64,000 bases of DNA from Chloroflexales bacterium ZM16-3 (lineage in GTDB: Bacteria; Chloroflexota; Chloroflexia; Chloroflexales; Chloroflexaceae). Of this stretch, positions 16,231-24,860 are shown piece after piece; the first letter of the stretch is position 1, and every line of letters starts with the position of its first letter. A program made the position numbers and the translations under genes. The notes below the pieces were generated by a model. That model was not told where the DNA came from. It saw only the letters and a list, made by a program, of their open reading frames with translations, and did not search any database. Location of the stretch: positions 124,001 to 188,000 of the forward strand of contig RYFE02000004.1 in NCBI GenBank assembly GCA_004138175.2, read 5' to 3'.

Positions 16231-17517
16231 ATGACTATCCCAATTATGAACGATATCGCGGCGGCGCGGGCTGGCCTGCTGCGCCGCGCCCCGCTTGATG
16301 AGGACCGCGAGACGACCTCCGCTGTGGCCGCGATCATCGCCGAGGTGCGCTCCGGCGGCGACGATGCCCTGCGCGCCCTGACCGCCCGGCTGGATCGCGT
16401 GCAGTTGGCACAGATCGAGATCCCGCGCGCGCGCTGGGAGGCCGCCGCCGCCGCCATTCCCGCCGACCTGCGGGATGCCTTGACCCTAGCCGCCGCCGAG
16501 ATCCGCGCCTTCCACCAGCGCCAGGCCCGCAACTCATGGGTTGATTTTGGCGTCGAAGGGGCACGGGGCCAGCTGGTGCTGGCTCTGGATCGCGTAGGAA
16601 TCTATGTGCCCGGTGGCGCCGCGCCTCTGCCCTCGTCCCTTATCCACGCCGCCGTGCCGGCCCAGGTGGCCGGTGTGAAGGAGATCATCGTTTGCTCGCC
16701 GCCCCAGGCCGCAACCGGCGAGCCTGCTGAGATCGTGCTCGCCGCCGCCCATATCGTCGGCGTGGGCCGCCTGTTTGCGCTCGGCGGCGCCCAGGCGATC
16801 GCCGCCATGGCCTACGGCACGGAGAGCGTCCCTCGGGTGGACAAGATCGCCGGGCCGGGCAACCGCTTCGTTATCCAGGCGAAGCGCATGGTCTTCGGCG
16901 CGGTGGATATTGAGAGCCTGCCGGGGCCGACCGAGACCCTGGTGCTGGCCGACGGGGCCGCCGACCCGCGCCTGGTCGCCGCCGACCTGCTCGCTCAGGC
17001 TGAGCATGTGGAGGCCAGCGCTATCCTGATCACCACATCGGCGGAGCTGGCCTCGGCCGTGCAGGCCGAGGTCGGTCGCCAGCTAGAGGCGCTCCCCGAG
17101 ACCAACGCGCGGGCCGCCGCCGAGGCGGTCAGTCAGCGCGGCGGGATCATTATCGTGCCTGATATGGATGTGGCGATGGATCTGGCAAACGAGTACGGCC
17201 CCGAGCACCTCTGCCTGCTGCTTGCCGACCCCTGGGCCTACGTGGGCAAGGTGCGCAACGCCGGCGGGATCTTCCTCGGCGAGGACTCCTTCGAGGTGCT
17301 GGGCGACTATGTGGCCGGGCCGTCGCACATTATGCCTACCGAGGGCACCGCCCGCTTCGCCTCGCCAGTGAATGTGGACGATTTCCGCAAGGTGATCTCG
17401 CTGGTCGGTCTTAACCGGGCCGGCCTGGGGCGGGTCGGCCCGGCCGCCCGGCGGATCGCCGAGGCGGAGGGGCTCTTCGCCCACGCGGCGGCCGTGCGGG
17501 CCAGGCTTGAGGGCTGA
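16231..17517 (+). CDS. hisD: Histidinol dehydrogenase
   Basis: A 428-residue enzyme of the last two steps of histidine synthesis, oxidising L-histidinol to L-histidine with two NAD and a zinc ion. Family landmarks are VPGGAAPLPSSLIHAAVPAQ, DKIAGPGNRFVIQAKR, ADLLAQAEHVEASAIL, EYGPEHLCLLL and GPSHIMPTEGTARF, which hold the zinc-binding and catalytic His/Glu residues. The length is normal (about 430). The ATG at 16231 (MTIPIMNDIA) follows GAGG; an upstream in-frame ATG at 16153 only adds spacer sequence. No other his gene is in the window. Confidence 0.96.
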   Translation: MTIPIMNDIAAARAGLLRRAPLDEDRETTSAVAAIIAEVRSGGDDALRALTARLDRVQLAQIEIPRARWEAAAAAIPADLRDALTLAAAEIRAFHQRQARNSWVDFGVEGARGQLVLALDRVGIYVPGGAAPLPSSLIHAAVPAQVAGVKEIIVCSPPQAATGEPAEIVLAAAHIVGVGRLFALGGAQAIAAMAYGTESVPRVDKIAGPGNRFVIQAKRMVFGAVDIESLPGPTETLVLADGAADPRLVAADLLAQAEHVEASAILITTSAELASAVQAEVGRQLEALPETNARAAAEAVSQRGGIIIVPDMDVAMDLANEYGPEHLCLLLADPWAYVGKVRNAGGIFLGEDSFEVLGDYVAGPSHIMPTEGTARFASPVNVDDFRKVISLVGLNRAGLGRVGPAARRIAEAEGLFAHAAAVRARLEG

Positions 17518-17530
17518 TCTGGCCAGCGTA

Positions 17531-17552
17531 GGGAGGCAGCGCGCTGCCTCCC
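17531..17552. terminator. Perfect 22-bp palindrome after hisD
   Basis: gggaggcagc gc gctgcctccc, 13 bp after the hisD stop. No T-run. Confidence 0.45.
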
Positions 17553-17564
17553 TGCCGGTCGGTG

Positions 17565-17570
17565 TATAAT
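17565..17570 (+). promoter_or_regulatory. -10 element of yggT
   Basis: TATAAT preceded by TG, 34 bp before the ATG at 17604. Confidence 0.45.
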
Positions 17571-17603
17571 CCGCATAGACAACATCAGAAGGAAGGTTCT
17601 CTC

Positions 17604-17861
17604 ATGACGGGCTTTTTCGCCAGCTTTATCGATATTCTGTTCAATGTGCTGCTCTTCGCGATCCTTGGTCGGGTACTGATCTCGTGGATCGACCCGATGG
17701 GCAATATGCGCGCCACCCAGATCCTGCGCGAGATCACCGAGCCGATCCTCGGCCCCCTGCGCAGCATCCTGCCGCAGATGGGCATGTTCGACCTCTCGCC
17801 GATTGTGGCGATGCTGCTGCTCCAGATGCTGCACGGGCTGCTGCTGCGGGTGATCTCATAG
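17604..17861 (+). CDS. YggT family membrane protein
   Basis: An 85-residue protein. Two hydrophobic helices (FASFIDILFNVLLFAILGRV and LSPIVAMLLLQMLHGLLL) flank a loop with SWIDPMGN and ITEPILGPLRSILPQMG, the usual YggT pattern (I-x-E-P-I-L-x-P-x-R). Members are linked to membrane stress or cell division in other bacteria, without a firm function. GGAAGG lies eight bases before the ATG at 17604. A palindrome at 17874-17901 separates it from the next gene. Confidence 0.88.
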   Translation: MTGFFASFIDILFNVLLFAILGRVLISWIDPMGNMRATQILREITEPILGPLRSILPQMGMFDLSPIVAMLLLQMLHGLLLRVIS

Positions 17862-17873
17862 GATGCGATGCTA

Positions 17874-17901
17874 GTAGGGGCGGCTCGCGAGCCGCCCCTA
17901 C
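17874..17901. terminator. GTAGGGGCG-type 28-bp palindrome
   Basis: A perfect palindrome gtaggggcggctcg / cgagccgcccctac, between yggT and the spermidine-synthase-like gene. Nearly the same sequence occurs at 44203-44230. Confidence 0.65.
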
Positions 17902-17910
17902 GGGGATGTT

Positions 17911-19560
17911 ATGCTGCGTACAAGCTCTGCGGGCGACCGCTTCCTGCTCCTGGTCGTCTTCCTCGTCGGTGTCGGCACCCTCGGTATCGAGATGGTGATG
18001 CCCCGGCTGCTGGCCCCCTTCTTCGGTACCTCGCAGCCGATCTGGGCGGTGGTGATCGGGATGACCCTGGTCTACCTGGCGATCGGCTACCGTATCGGCG
18101 GCACCCTTGCCGACCGTCGGCCAGACGAGCGGCTGCTCTATCGGATGATCGCCTGGTCGGGCCTGCTCTGCGCGCTGATCCCGCTGCTCGCCCGCCCGCT
18201 GCTCGGGCTTGCCCAGTTCTCGCTGCGTCATATCGTTGCCGGTGGCTTTATCGGCTCGCTGATCGTCGTGGTGCTGCTCTTCGCCGCCCCGGTTATTCTG
18301 ATGGCCACCGTCGGCCCCTTCGCAGTGCGCCTACAGATCCGCCGCTTCGAGGAGGGCGTGGCTGTGGCCGGGCGCACCGCCGGCACGATCTCCTCGCTCT
18401 CCACCCTCGGCTCGATCGTCGGCACCTTCCTCACCGTCCTCCTGCTCATTCCGGCGATCGGCACCGCTGGCACGATCTACCTCTTCGCCGCATTCCTGGT
18501 GATCCTCGGCCTGATCGGCCTGCGCGACTGGCGCTACGCCCTGATGCTGCTCGTCGTCGCGCTGATGGCCTTTATCCACTACGCATTCGACGGCACGATT
18601 AAGACCGCCGACTGCTACAACTGCACGCTGATCGCCGAGGCCGAGTCGGACTATAACTACATCCAGGTGGCTCGTCAGGACATCGTCTACGCCGACGGGA
18701 CGGTGGACCCGCGCCATATCCTGGTGCTGAACGAGGGTCAGGCCACCCACTCGGTCTACCGGCTCAAGTATAAGCAGACGGGCAACCCGCTCGACCTGCT
18801 CACCGACGGTGGCCCCTGGGACTACTTTAGCGTCGCGCCCTATGTGTACGCCAACCGTGACCCGCAGAGCGTGACGAGCATGGCCCTGCTCGGCTCGGCT
18901 GCGGGCAGCGTGCCCAAGCAGTTCCTGGCGATCTATGGCCCACAGACGACAATCGACGCGGTGGAGATCGACTCGAAGATCGTCGAGCTGGGCCGCAAGT
19001 ACTTCGATCTGGAGGATCAGGACCCGCGCTACCCGAACTACCACACCCACATCCAGGATGCGCGCTCCTGGCTGGCCACCGCCGAGGGTCGCTACGACGT
19101 GATCGGCATGGACGCCTACCATCAGCCCTACATCCCCTTCCACCTGACCACGGTTGAGTTTTTTCGGCAGGTAAACGATCATCTGAACCCGCAGGGCGTG
19201 GCCGTGGTGAACGCAGGTCGCCCATCTAGCGGCGACGACCGGCTGGTGAATGCCCTAGCATCAACCATGCTCGCGGTCTTCCCTCAGGTCTACATGATCG
19301 GCACACGCTTCTCAAACGCCATTCTGATCGGCGTACACGAGCCGGTCGGCGACGGCGTGCAGAACTTTACCGACAACGCCGGGCGCATGCAGATCCAGGC
19401 GCTTGAGCTGGTGATGTACTGGTCGCTGAACGAGGGCGCCTTCGGGCCGGTGCGCCAGTTCACCGCCGACCAGGCCCGCTACACCCCCTTCACCGACGAC
19501 CGCGCCCCCGTTGAGCAGCTGGTGGATGGGCTGATCCTCAGCGAGGCCACGCGGCCCTGA
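17911..19560 (+). CDS. Membrane-anchored spermidine-synthase-like protein
   Basis: A 549-residue protein. The first about 220 residues contain six or seven hydrophobic helices (for example FLLLVVFLVGVGTLGIEMV and FIGSLIVVVLLFAAPVILM); GIEMVMPRLLAPFFG is a hallmark of the fused membrane/spermidine synthase family. The C-terminal half is a Rossmann methyltransferase-like fold with a degenerate GxGxG (LLGSAAGSVPKQ), VEIDSKIVELGRKYF and GMDAYHQPYIPFHL, the last where the family usually has D-x-x-D/Y. It lacks a clean polyamine-binding set, so amine transfer is uncertain. It may be translated with yggT. Confidence 0.8.
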   Translation: MLRTSSAGDRFLLLVVFLVGVGTLGIEMVMPRLLAPFFGTSQPIWAVVIGMTLVYLAIGYRIGGTLADRRPDERLLYRMIAWSGLLCALIPLLARPLLGLAQFSLRHIVAGGFIGSLIVVVLLFAAPVILMATVGPFAVRLQIRRFEEGVAVAGRTAGTISSLSTLGSIVGTFLTVLLLIPAIGTAGTIYLFAAFLVILGLIGLRDWRYALMLLVVALMAFIHYAFDGTIKTADCYNCTLIAEAESDYNYIQVARQDIVYADGTVDPRHILVLNEGQATHSVYRLKYKQTGNPLDLLTDGGPWDYFSVAPYVYANRDPQSVTSMALLGSAAGSVPKQFLAIYGPQTTIDAVEIDSKIVELGRKYFDLEDQDPRYPNYHTHIQDARSWLATAEGRYDVIGMDAYHQPYIPFHLTTVEFFRQVNDHLNPQGVAVVNAGRPSSGDDRLVNALASTMLAVFPQVYMIGTRFSNAILIGVHEPVGDGVQNFTDNAGRMQIQALELVMYWSLNEGAFGPVRQFTADQARYTPFTDDRAPVEQLVDGLILSEATRP

Positions 19561-19563
19561 GGG

Positions 19564-19584
19564 GATTGTGGATTGTGGATTGCA
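19564..19584. repeat. Heptamer array after spermidine-synthase-like gene
   Basis: Words gattgtg, gattgtg, gattgca with a 7-bp period, three bases after the stop codon region. Confidence 0.75.
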
Positions 19585-19595
19585 TGCGGTTCCGT

Positions 19596-19737
19596 GGGCG
19601 ACTGGAAGTCGCGCCAGCGGGGCGCGTTGCGCCGGGCGTCGGCCTGCGCCGACGCCGGAACCGCCCGCGAAGGCGGGCGGACGGCCGCAGGCCCCAGCGA
19701 CGCGGCTTCAGCCGCCAGCGATTTTGCAACAGCCCTG
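19596..19737. repeat. Dispersed palindromic repeat B, copy 1
   Basis: It begins gcgactggaagtcgcgcc and ends ttcagccgccagcgattttg followed by caacagccctg. It contains several nested hairpins (ggcgtcggcctgcgccgacgcc, cgcccgcgaaggcgggcg). Related copies are at 24861-25052 and, inverted, at 51073-51226. The AGGGCTGTTGCAA end suggests a transposable origin. Confidence 0.75.
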
Positions 19738-20101
19738 CCCCCCCTCATGACGCAGTTTGACAATTCCTAACAAGACGTGATACCCTATATGTGTTTCGAT
19801 AGCTCCGAACCGCCCCTGGTGGGGCGTAACCCTGAGACAGGTATGGTACCAGGCAAACTCGACACCCTACTATGGCACGGGCAAGTGGCGACGGCACCAG
19901 CGTGCTGCGCCGCCTTTCTCGCGTGCCGCGCCCTCGCCGCCGACAGAGGCAGCTGTGCGCGGGGCGCGGCGATGCGTGCGATCAGGGCGGTCTCCTCTGC
20001 CAGCCACGCTAAAGTCTTAGCTCTCTAGCCGGGGATTATCCCTACCCCGTGCAGAGAGCCTTTGTTAACCAGACAAATGGTTCTTAAAGGGGGTGGGCGT
20101 C
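19738..20101 (+). other. Unexplained 360-bp leader before HNH gene
   Basis: No gene of known type. A weak 83-codon frame (19777-20028) has no recognisable similarity and a Cys/Ala-rich composition, so I do not call it. The sequence holds several small stems (cgcccctggtggggcg, a ccgggg..ccccg pair near 20030-20048, tttgttaaccagacaaatgg at 20071-20090). It may be a structured leader. Confidence 0.35.
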
Positions 20102-20608
20102 TTGGCTCAGCGAGTCCTCGTCCTCAACGCAAGCTACGAGCCGCTTCAGCTTATCTCGGTGCGCCGTGCGGTGATCCTCCTGCTCCAGGAGAAGGCCGAG
20201 CTGATTGAGGCTGCCGAGCAGCAGCTGCGTGCTCGCCATATCGCCTTGGATATTCCTCTGGTGATCCGCCTGGTGCGCTACATCCGCATCCCGCGCCGCC
20301 TGAAGCTGCCCTGCTCGCGCCGTGGCATCTTCGCCCGCGACCGCGAGATATGTCAGTACTGCGGCCAGCAGCCTGGCCGCGCCTCCCTGACGATAGACCA
20401 TGTGCTGCCGCGCTCGCAGGGTGGCGCGACGACCTGGGAGAATGTGGTGACGGCCTGCCGCGAGTGCAACCACCGCAAGGGCGGGCGCACCCCCGATCAG
20501 GCCAACATGCTGTTGCTCGCCCCGCCACGGCAGCCCCAGTACCTCGCCTTCGCCCTGCTTGGCGAGATGGAGCGCCACGACGTCTGGCGCAAGTATGCCT
20601 TCAACTAG
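20102..20608 (+). CDS. HNH endonuclease family protein
   Basis: A 168-residue probable metal-dependent DNA nuclease. The N-terminus RVLVLNASYEPLQLISVRRA is typical of a bacterial HNH family. The HNH core has C-x2-C (ICQYCGQ), TIDHVLPRSQGGATTWENVV and CRECNHRKGGRTP, giving four zinc cysteines and the catalytic DH. I chose TTG at 20102, eight bases after GGGGG; GTG at 20093 is the alternative, with no ribosome site. It overlaps yraN by 14 bases. The cellular target is unknown. Confidence 0.85.
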   Translation: MAQRVLVLNASYEPLQLISVRRAVILLLQEKAELIEAAEQQLRARHIALDIPLVIRLVRYIRIPRRLKLPCSRRGIFARDREICQYCGQQPGRASLTIDHVLPRSQGGATTWENVVTACRECNHRKGGRTPDQANMLLLAPPRQPQYLAFALLGEMERHDVWRKYAFN

Positions 20609-20966
20609 GCGTGATCTGGGTGATTTCGGCGAGTCCGCCGCCCGCTCACACCTCCTGCGCGCTGGCTACGTGATCCTGACAAGCAACTGGCGCTGCCGCA
20701 TCGGCGAGATCGATCTGGTCGCCCAACAGGGCGACCAGCTTGTTTTTGTGGAGGTGCGCACTCGCCGCGCCGCTGGCCCTGTTGCCCCCGAGGAGAGCCT
20801 CTCGCCCGCCAAGAGCCGTCGCCTGCTCGCCCTCGCCGATACCTATATGGCCGAGGCCGATCTTCCCTCTAACACCCCCTGCCGGATCGACCTGATCGCT
20901 ATCGTCATTGACCGCGCTGGACGGATCGCGCGCCTCGACCATATCATCAGCGCGGTTGAAGCTTAG
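20595..20966 (+). CDS. yraN: UPF0102 (YraN) family nuclease-like protein
   Basis: A 123-residue protein with the PD-(D/E)xK-like layout of YraN: GDFGESAARSHLLRAGY, then NWRCRIGEIDLVAQQGDQLV, FVEVRTRRA and a basic helix SPAKSRRLLALADTY. The ATG at 20595 lies inside the 3' end of the HNH gene, so the two are probably translationally coupled. YraN proteins are linked to DNA repair or recombination by structure only. Pairing with an HNH nuclease supports a DNA-processing role, by inference. Confidence 0.9.
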   Translation: MPSTRRDLGDFGESAARSHLLRAGYVILTSNWRCRIGEIDLVAQQGDQLVFVEVRTRRAAGPVAPEESLSPAKSRRLLALADTYMAEADLPSNTPCRIDLIAIVIDRAGRIARLDHIISAVEA

Positions 20967-20972
20967 AGATCC

Positions 20973-23048
20973 CTACGCCTCGCCCCAGACATGAACCCGG
21001 TTGCGCCCGGCGTGCTTGGCGGCGTACAGCGCCTGGTCAGCCCGCCAGATCAGATCATCGACCGTCGACAGATCTGGTTCGGACATCGCTATCCCCATGC
21101 TGATCGTGATAGTGATCGGGCCGCTCGTCGTCTCGACCGGCGTGCTCTCGATCGTCTGGCGCAGCCGCTCGGCGATGAGGCGCGCCTGTTGCAGGCTAAT
21201 CTTCGGGCTGATAATCACAAACTCTTCCCCGCCGTAGCGAGCCACAATGTCTGATGCCCGTACATGCTTGAGGCAGCCCGCCATGAACTTCAGCACTTCG
21301 TCGCCCACCGCGTGGCTGAACTCATCATTTACCCGCTTGAAATGATCAATGTCGATGAAGATCGCTGACAGCCCATTCCCTTCATTGCGCTGATCTCGCC
21401 GAAACTCTGCCTCGGCGAGCGCGTTGAAGCGACGGCGGTTGTAGAGCCCAGTCAACGGGTCAGTATCGGCCAGCGTGTGCATATGTTGCAGCAGGAGCAT
21501 TTGCTCAAACGCGAGCGTCATCTCCTGGGCCAGCACCTGGGCGATTTTGGCATGATCGGGGCGGAAGGCATTGGGCTGGGCGCTGCTGATTGTCAGTATC
21601 CCGATCACCTCCTGCCCCTTCAGCAGCGGTACGCCCATCCAGCTCAGCAGATTATGTGGCTCGATGAGGCTCAGCGGGCTGATGTTGGTGATCTCATCAG
21701 GCGTCAGGATGAGTGGTATCTGCCGCTGGATCACCAGCGCGTATGGCTGTTGCCGTACATCTCTATGCTGGCCAACCAGGCTATCATACTCGTGGCTGCT
21801 CCGCGCAGCGATCACTTGCAGCGTGTTGGACTCCCGCAGCAGCAGGATCGCCTCATCGTTAGGGATAAGTGTATGTAGGTGTATCAGCACCTGCTGGAGC
21901 ATGTGCTCGATATTCAGCTCGGCGGTCAGGCTGACCAGGAGCTTGCGCATCTCCGTCGTGATGTCGCGCTCACGGCGCAGCAGCTGCTCGGCCTCCTGGA
22001 GCGCGGCGTAGGTCTGGGCATTGGCGAGGGCCAGCCCGCACAGGTTGCTGATCGCAAGGCCGAGGTTGAGGTACTGGGTGCGATGCGCTGGGATGGCGAT
22101 GCTGTGTATCGCAATCAGGCCGAGGATCTCCTGCTGATAGTGGATTCGCAGGTAGAATCCGCTGCTCACATCCATCAGGGCGTAGTCGTCGTGCATGGTC
22201 GCAAGGGTCTGCTCAAGCAGATCGGTGGGGCTATCATCGCCCTGCTGCGAGAAGACGCGCGTGATCTTGCCCCCGGCGATCTGGGCGTACCGCATATCGG
22301 TGCAGCCGAACAGCATGGCAAACAGATCCAGGATCGCGCTGATCGTGGCCTCTTCAGACTGGATCTGGGACAGCCGCACCAGCAGATCGAATGCCATGGC
22401 GTACTCGGCGATCTTGCGGTTGGCCTCCTGGAGCATCTGCCGCTGCTGGCGCTCAGTGTCGCTCAGCCGCAACTCCAGGACGATCTTGGCCAGAAAGAGC
22501 TTCAGGTAGTCGAGCCCGACAGAGCGCACCCGGTACGGCCGATCCACATAGGCGGCCATTTGCTCCAGCTCTGCGCGCGCATGCGGGCTCGTGCCGGTAT
22601 CGAGCAGCAGGAGCTCGCGCGCGCATTCGCGGAAGAACTGCTGCGCCCCTGCCTGGTCGAACCCCCAGCGTTGGAGCTGGCCGCGCCAGCCCTTGAGCCA
22701 GCTCGGCGTGAGCAGATAGGCGCCCGCGCGGGTCTCGCTCTCCCAGATCTCGCGGCCGGACACCATGGTGAGGCAATGCTCCAGCTGCACGAGCCTGCCC
22801 TGTAGCTCGGGCGAGGCCGCCGCGTCGCCACGCGGGAGCGAGCAGGCGCCAAGGATCAGCACCTCGCTGCCATCAGGCGGGGGCGACAGCAAGAGCTGTT
22901 CGACGCGATCCTCCGGGCGTAGCGCGCGGCTGCACGGCAATGGGGCGTACGCCTCGACCCGCACCCAGGGGTAGCCGAGCTCACCGATGGCGATCTCAAC
23001 ATCCTCTCGGTAGTAGGCGCAGACACGGAGGCAGAGCTTAGGTTTCAC
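20973..23048 (-). CDS. Diguanylate cyclase with N-terminal DUF1638-like domain and GAF domains
   Basis: A 691-residue signalling protein with no transmembrane segment. Residues 1-190 resemble DUF1638 (SEVLILGACSLPRG, RAGAYLLTPSWLKGW, YRVRSVGLDYLKLFLAKIV), a domain found beside corrinoid methyltransferases. A helical linker and two GAF-like parts (about 215-345 and 375-510) follow. The GGDEF domain (about 525-690) has DPLTGLYNRRRF, DIDHFKRVNDEFSH and an intact RYGGEEF, so it should make cyclic di-GMP. Its start overlaps the UroD-family gene by 11 bases. The DUF1638 assignment is from memory of the family pattern and is moderate. Confidence 0.8.
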   Translation of the reverse strand: MKPKLCLRVCAYYREDVEIAIGELGYPWVRVEAYAPLPCSRALRPEDRVEQLLLSPPPDGSEVLILGACSLPRGDAAASPELQGRLVQLEHCLTMVSGREIWESETRAGAYLLTPSWLKGWRGQLQRWGFDQAGAQQFFRECARELLLLDTGTSPHARAELEQMAAYVDRPYRVRSVGLDYLKLFLAKIVLELRLSDTERQQRQMLQEANRKIAEYAMAFDLLVRLSQIQSEEATISAILDLFAMLFGCTDMRYAQIAGGKITRVFSQQGDDSPTDLLEQTLATMHDDYALMDVSSGFYLRIHYQQEILGLIAIHSIAIPAHRTQYLNLGLAISNLCGLALANAQTYAALQEAEQLLRRERDITTEMRKLLVSLTAELNIEHMLQQVLIHLHTLIPNDEAILLLRESNTLQVIAARSSHEYDSLVGQHRDVRQQPYALVIQRQIPLILTPDEITNISPLSLIEPHNLLSWMGVPLLKGQEVIGILTISSAQPNAFRPDHAKIAQVLAQEMTLAFEQMLLLQHMHTLADTDPLTGLYNRRRFNALAEAEFRRDQRNEGNGLSAIFIDIDHFKRVNDEFSHAVGDEVLKFMAGCLKHVRASDIVARYGGEEFVIISPKISLQQARLIAERLRQTIESTPVETTSGPITITISMGIAMSEPDLSTVDDLIWRADQALYAAKHAGRNRVHVWGEA

Positions 23049-24096
23049 GATCCATCCAGTGGAGCGGGTAGGTCCCCCAGCGCTGGACAGCCTCAGCGAT
23101 CGCCAGCAGGGTCTCCTCTGAAACCTGAAAGGGGATCTCGCCGTGGTTATCTGCCAGGATGAAGCCGCCGCCCGGCCCGGCGGCGGCGATCGCCGCCTTG
23201 ACCTTCGCCTCAGCCTCGGCGGGGGACCAGTGGCGCATCTCGATCCCGTTCAGGTTGCCGAGCAGGCTGATCGTGCCGGCGGCGGCGCGCTTCAGCTCGG
23301 CCAGATCCTCCAGCGTGCTGACGCCGATCAGCACGCTGCCGGTCTTGGCGACATCGGCCACCAGCGGCAGGCAGCGCCCGGAGGCGAAGTGGAAGGCCAC
23401 TGGCCCATTGATGCGGGCGCAGACGCGGCTGCTGATCGGGTGATCGAGACGCAGGGAGAGATCATGCGGCACAATGGTGGTTGAGGCAACCGGGTTAAAG
23501 TAGCAGATCGCGGTGGCGCCGGCCGCCAGCTGGGCGTTGGCCCACGCGACGCAGAACTCCTCGTTCAGCCGCATGAGCAGCGCGAAGAGATCCGGCTGCT
23601 CGTACATCAGGTGGAGATACGCATCGAAGCCCATCTGCATCACCGGGACCGAGAACGGGGCCATGACGACCGCGATGATCGGGGTCTCGCCCCGGCTGCG
23701 CTCGCGCAGCTGCCTGATCGTTTCCAGTGTGCGGAGCAGACCCGGAGAGTCGGCGATGGCGGGCGGCTGGAGCGCGCGGATCTGCTCGGGCCGCCGGATG
23801 AAGGGCTGTCCGGCATTCGGCGGCCCGTCCTCCGAGAAGATAACCTCGCCCCCCCAGGCCTCGACCTCGAGCGCGGCGTAGGAGAAGGCGTACAGACAGT
23901 CGCTCCGGTACTTGCGTGCCATGCGCAGCTGGCCCTCGGCCATAGATGCTGCGCTGCTGAAGTAGGACTGGATCGACATGCCGAGCTCCTGTGCGCCGTG
24001 CATCGTCACGAGCAAGCAGAGCGGGACGCGATCCGGCTCCCGGTGGCCGAGGGTGGTCAGCACCCGCTGGAGCGAGGTCATCTCGGTGGATGTCAT
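23038..24096 (-). CDS. UroD/MtaA-family corrinoid methyltransferase-like protein
   Basis: A 352-residue TIM-barrel protein of the uroporphyrinogen decarboxylase/MtaA superfamily: LGHREPDRVPLCLLVTMHG at the start, APFSVPVMQMGFDAYLHLMY in the middle, and ISLLGNLNGIEMRHWSPAEA near the end. In MtaA-type enzymes an H-x-C pair plus a later cysteine bind zinc. Here the matching place reads FHFASGRCLP and the C-terminal site LADNHGEIPF, so zinc binding and methyl transfer may be altered. It overlaps the corrinoid gene by four bases (ATGA) and the cyclase gene by 11. Likely role: methyl transfer to or from the neighbouring corrinoid protein, or sensing. Confidence 0.8.
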   Translation of the reverse strand: MTSTEMTSLQRVLTTLGHREPDRVPLCLLVTMHGAQELGMSIQSYFSSAASMAEGQLRMARKYRSDCLYAFSYAALEVEAWGGEVIFSEDGPPNAGQPFIRRPEQIRALQPPAIADSPGLLRTLETIRQLRERSRGETPIIAVVMAPFSVPVMQMGFDAYLHLMYEQPDLFALLMRLNEEFCVAWANAQLAAGATAICYFNPVASTTIVPHDLSLRLDHPISSRVCARINGPVAFHFASGRCLPLVADVAKTGSVLIGVSTLEDLAELKRAAAGTISLLGNLNGIEMRHWSPAEAEAKVKAAIAAAGPGGGFILADNHGEIPFQVSEETLLAIAEAVQRWGTYPLHWMDRET

Positions 24097-24749
24097 GGCA
24101 GCTCCTTTAGCAGCCTGCCGACATGTGTGACGGCATCGATCGCCGTCTTCCCCATCGCGTCGGCGCCGATCTCCTGCCAGAGAATCTCGTCAAAGCGAAA
24201 CGGCGCGCCGCCCACAATGATCTTTGGGCGATGGCCGGCGCGCTCCAGTTGCTGCCGCAGCTCTTTGATCCGCAGGGCCGAGGGGAGCATCAGCACGGAG
24301 ATCAGCAGCACGGCGATGCGCTCCTGGATCACTTGCGCGACCAATGCCTCAACAGTAACCTGTCCAAAGTCTCTGATCTCATACCCGCTGGCGCGCAGCG
24401 ATGCGTAGACCATGCGCTTCCCCAGCAGATGATAGTCTTCAAGGACGGCGATCGCGATGGGCGGATGGCTGATGCGCTGAATCTGCGCGGGCGGCAGGAT
24501 TGCGTCTACAATCTCCTCGCAGATGTGCCCGCTCATATAGACTTGGGCGAGCGACAGCGCCCCCTGCTCCCACTGCGCGCCGATCTGTTCGAGCGCAGGC
24601 ACGATCATCTGCTCGAACAGATTGACTGTGCCTGCTCGTTGCCCATAGGTGCTGAGGATCTGGCGTGCGGCAAAGCGATCAATCGCCAGCAGCGCCTCTA
24701 AGAACTCGTCGAGCGGCTGCGCTGAGATCGAGGAGGTAATTGTCATCAT
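24093..24749 (-). CDS. Corrinoid (B12-binding) protein
   Basis: A 218-residue protein with the methionine-synthase-like module. The helical cap covers about residues 10-85 (LFEQMIVPALEQIGAQWEQG, LAQVYMSGHICEEIV). The Rossmann domain has EDYHLLGKRMV, i.e. D-x-H-x-x-G with the cobalt-ligand histidine, followed by VLLISVLMLPSAL and KIIVGGAPF. ATG at 24749 was chosen because the promoter at 24825 lies downstream of all longer starts. It is the first gene of a three-gene overlapping operon with the UroD-family protein and the diguanylate cyclase. Confidence 0.88.
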   Translation of the reverse strand: MMTITSSISAQPLDEFLEALLAIDRFAARQILSTYGQRAGTVNLFEQMIVPALEQIGAQWEQGALSLAQVYMSGHICEEIVDAILPPAQIQRISHPPIAIAVLEDYHLLGKRMVYASLRASGYEIRDFGQVTVEALVAQVIQERIAVLLISVLMLPSALRIKELRQQLERAGHRPKIIVGGAPFRFDEILWQEIGADAMGKTAIDAVTHVGRLLKELP

Positions 24750-24824
24750 TATATGCCCTGGCCTGGTCCCCGCTGCATCAGGGAGCATGACAGATGGGGG
24801 GGCGTTACTGGTGGAATGCCTCTC

Positions 24825-24833
24825 ATTGTAGCA
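24825..24833 (-). promoter_or_regulatory. Extended -10 promoter of the corrinoid operon
   Basis: Minus strand TGCTACAAT, 76 bp before the ATG at 24749. Confidence 0.6.
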
Positions 24834-24860
24834 TATCGCCACCTGGCTACGTCGGCGGGT

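Noticed and set aside
19777-20028. Small 83-codon gene before the HNH nuclease
   Set aside because: No ribosome site, no recognisable domain, odd Cys/Ala-rich composition; better left as untranslated leader.
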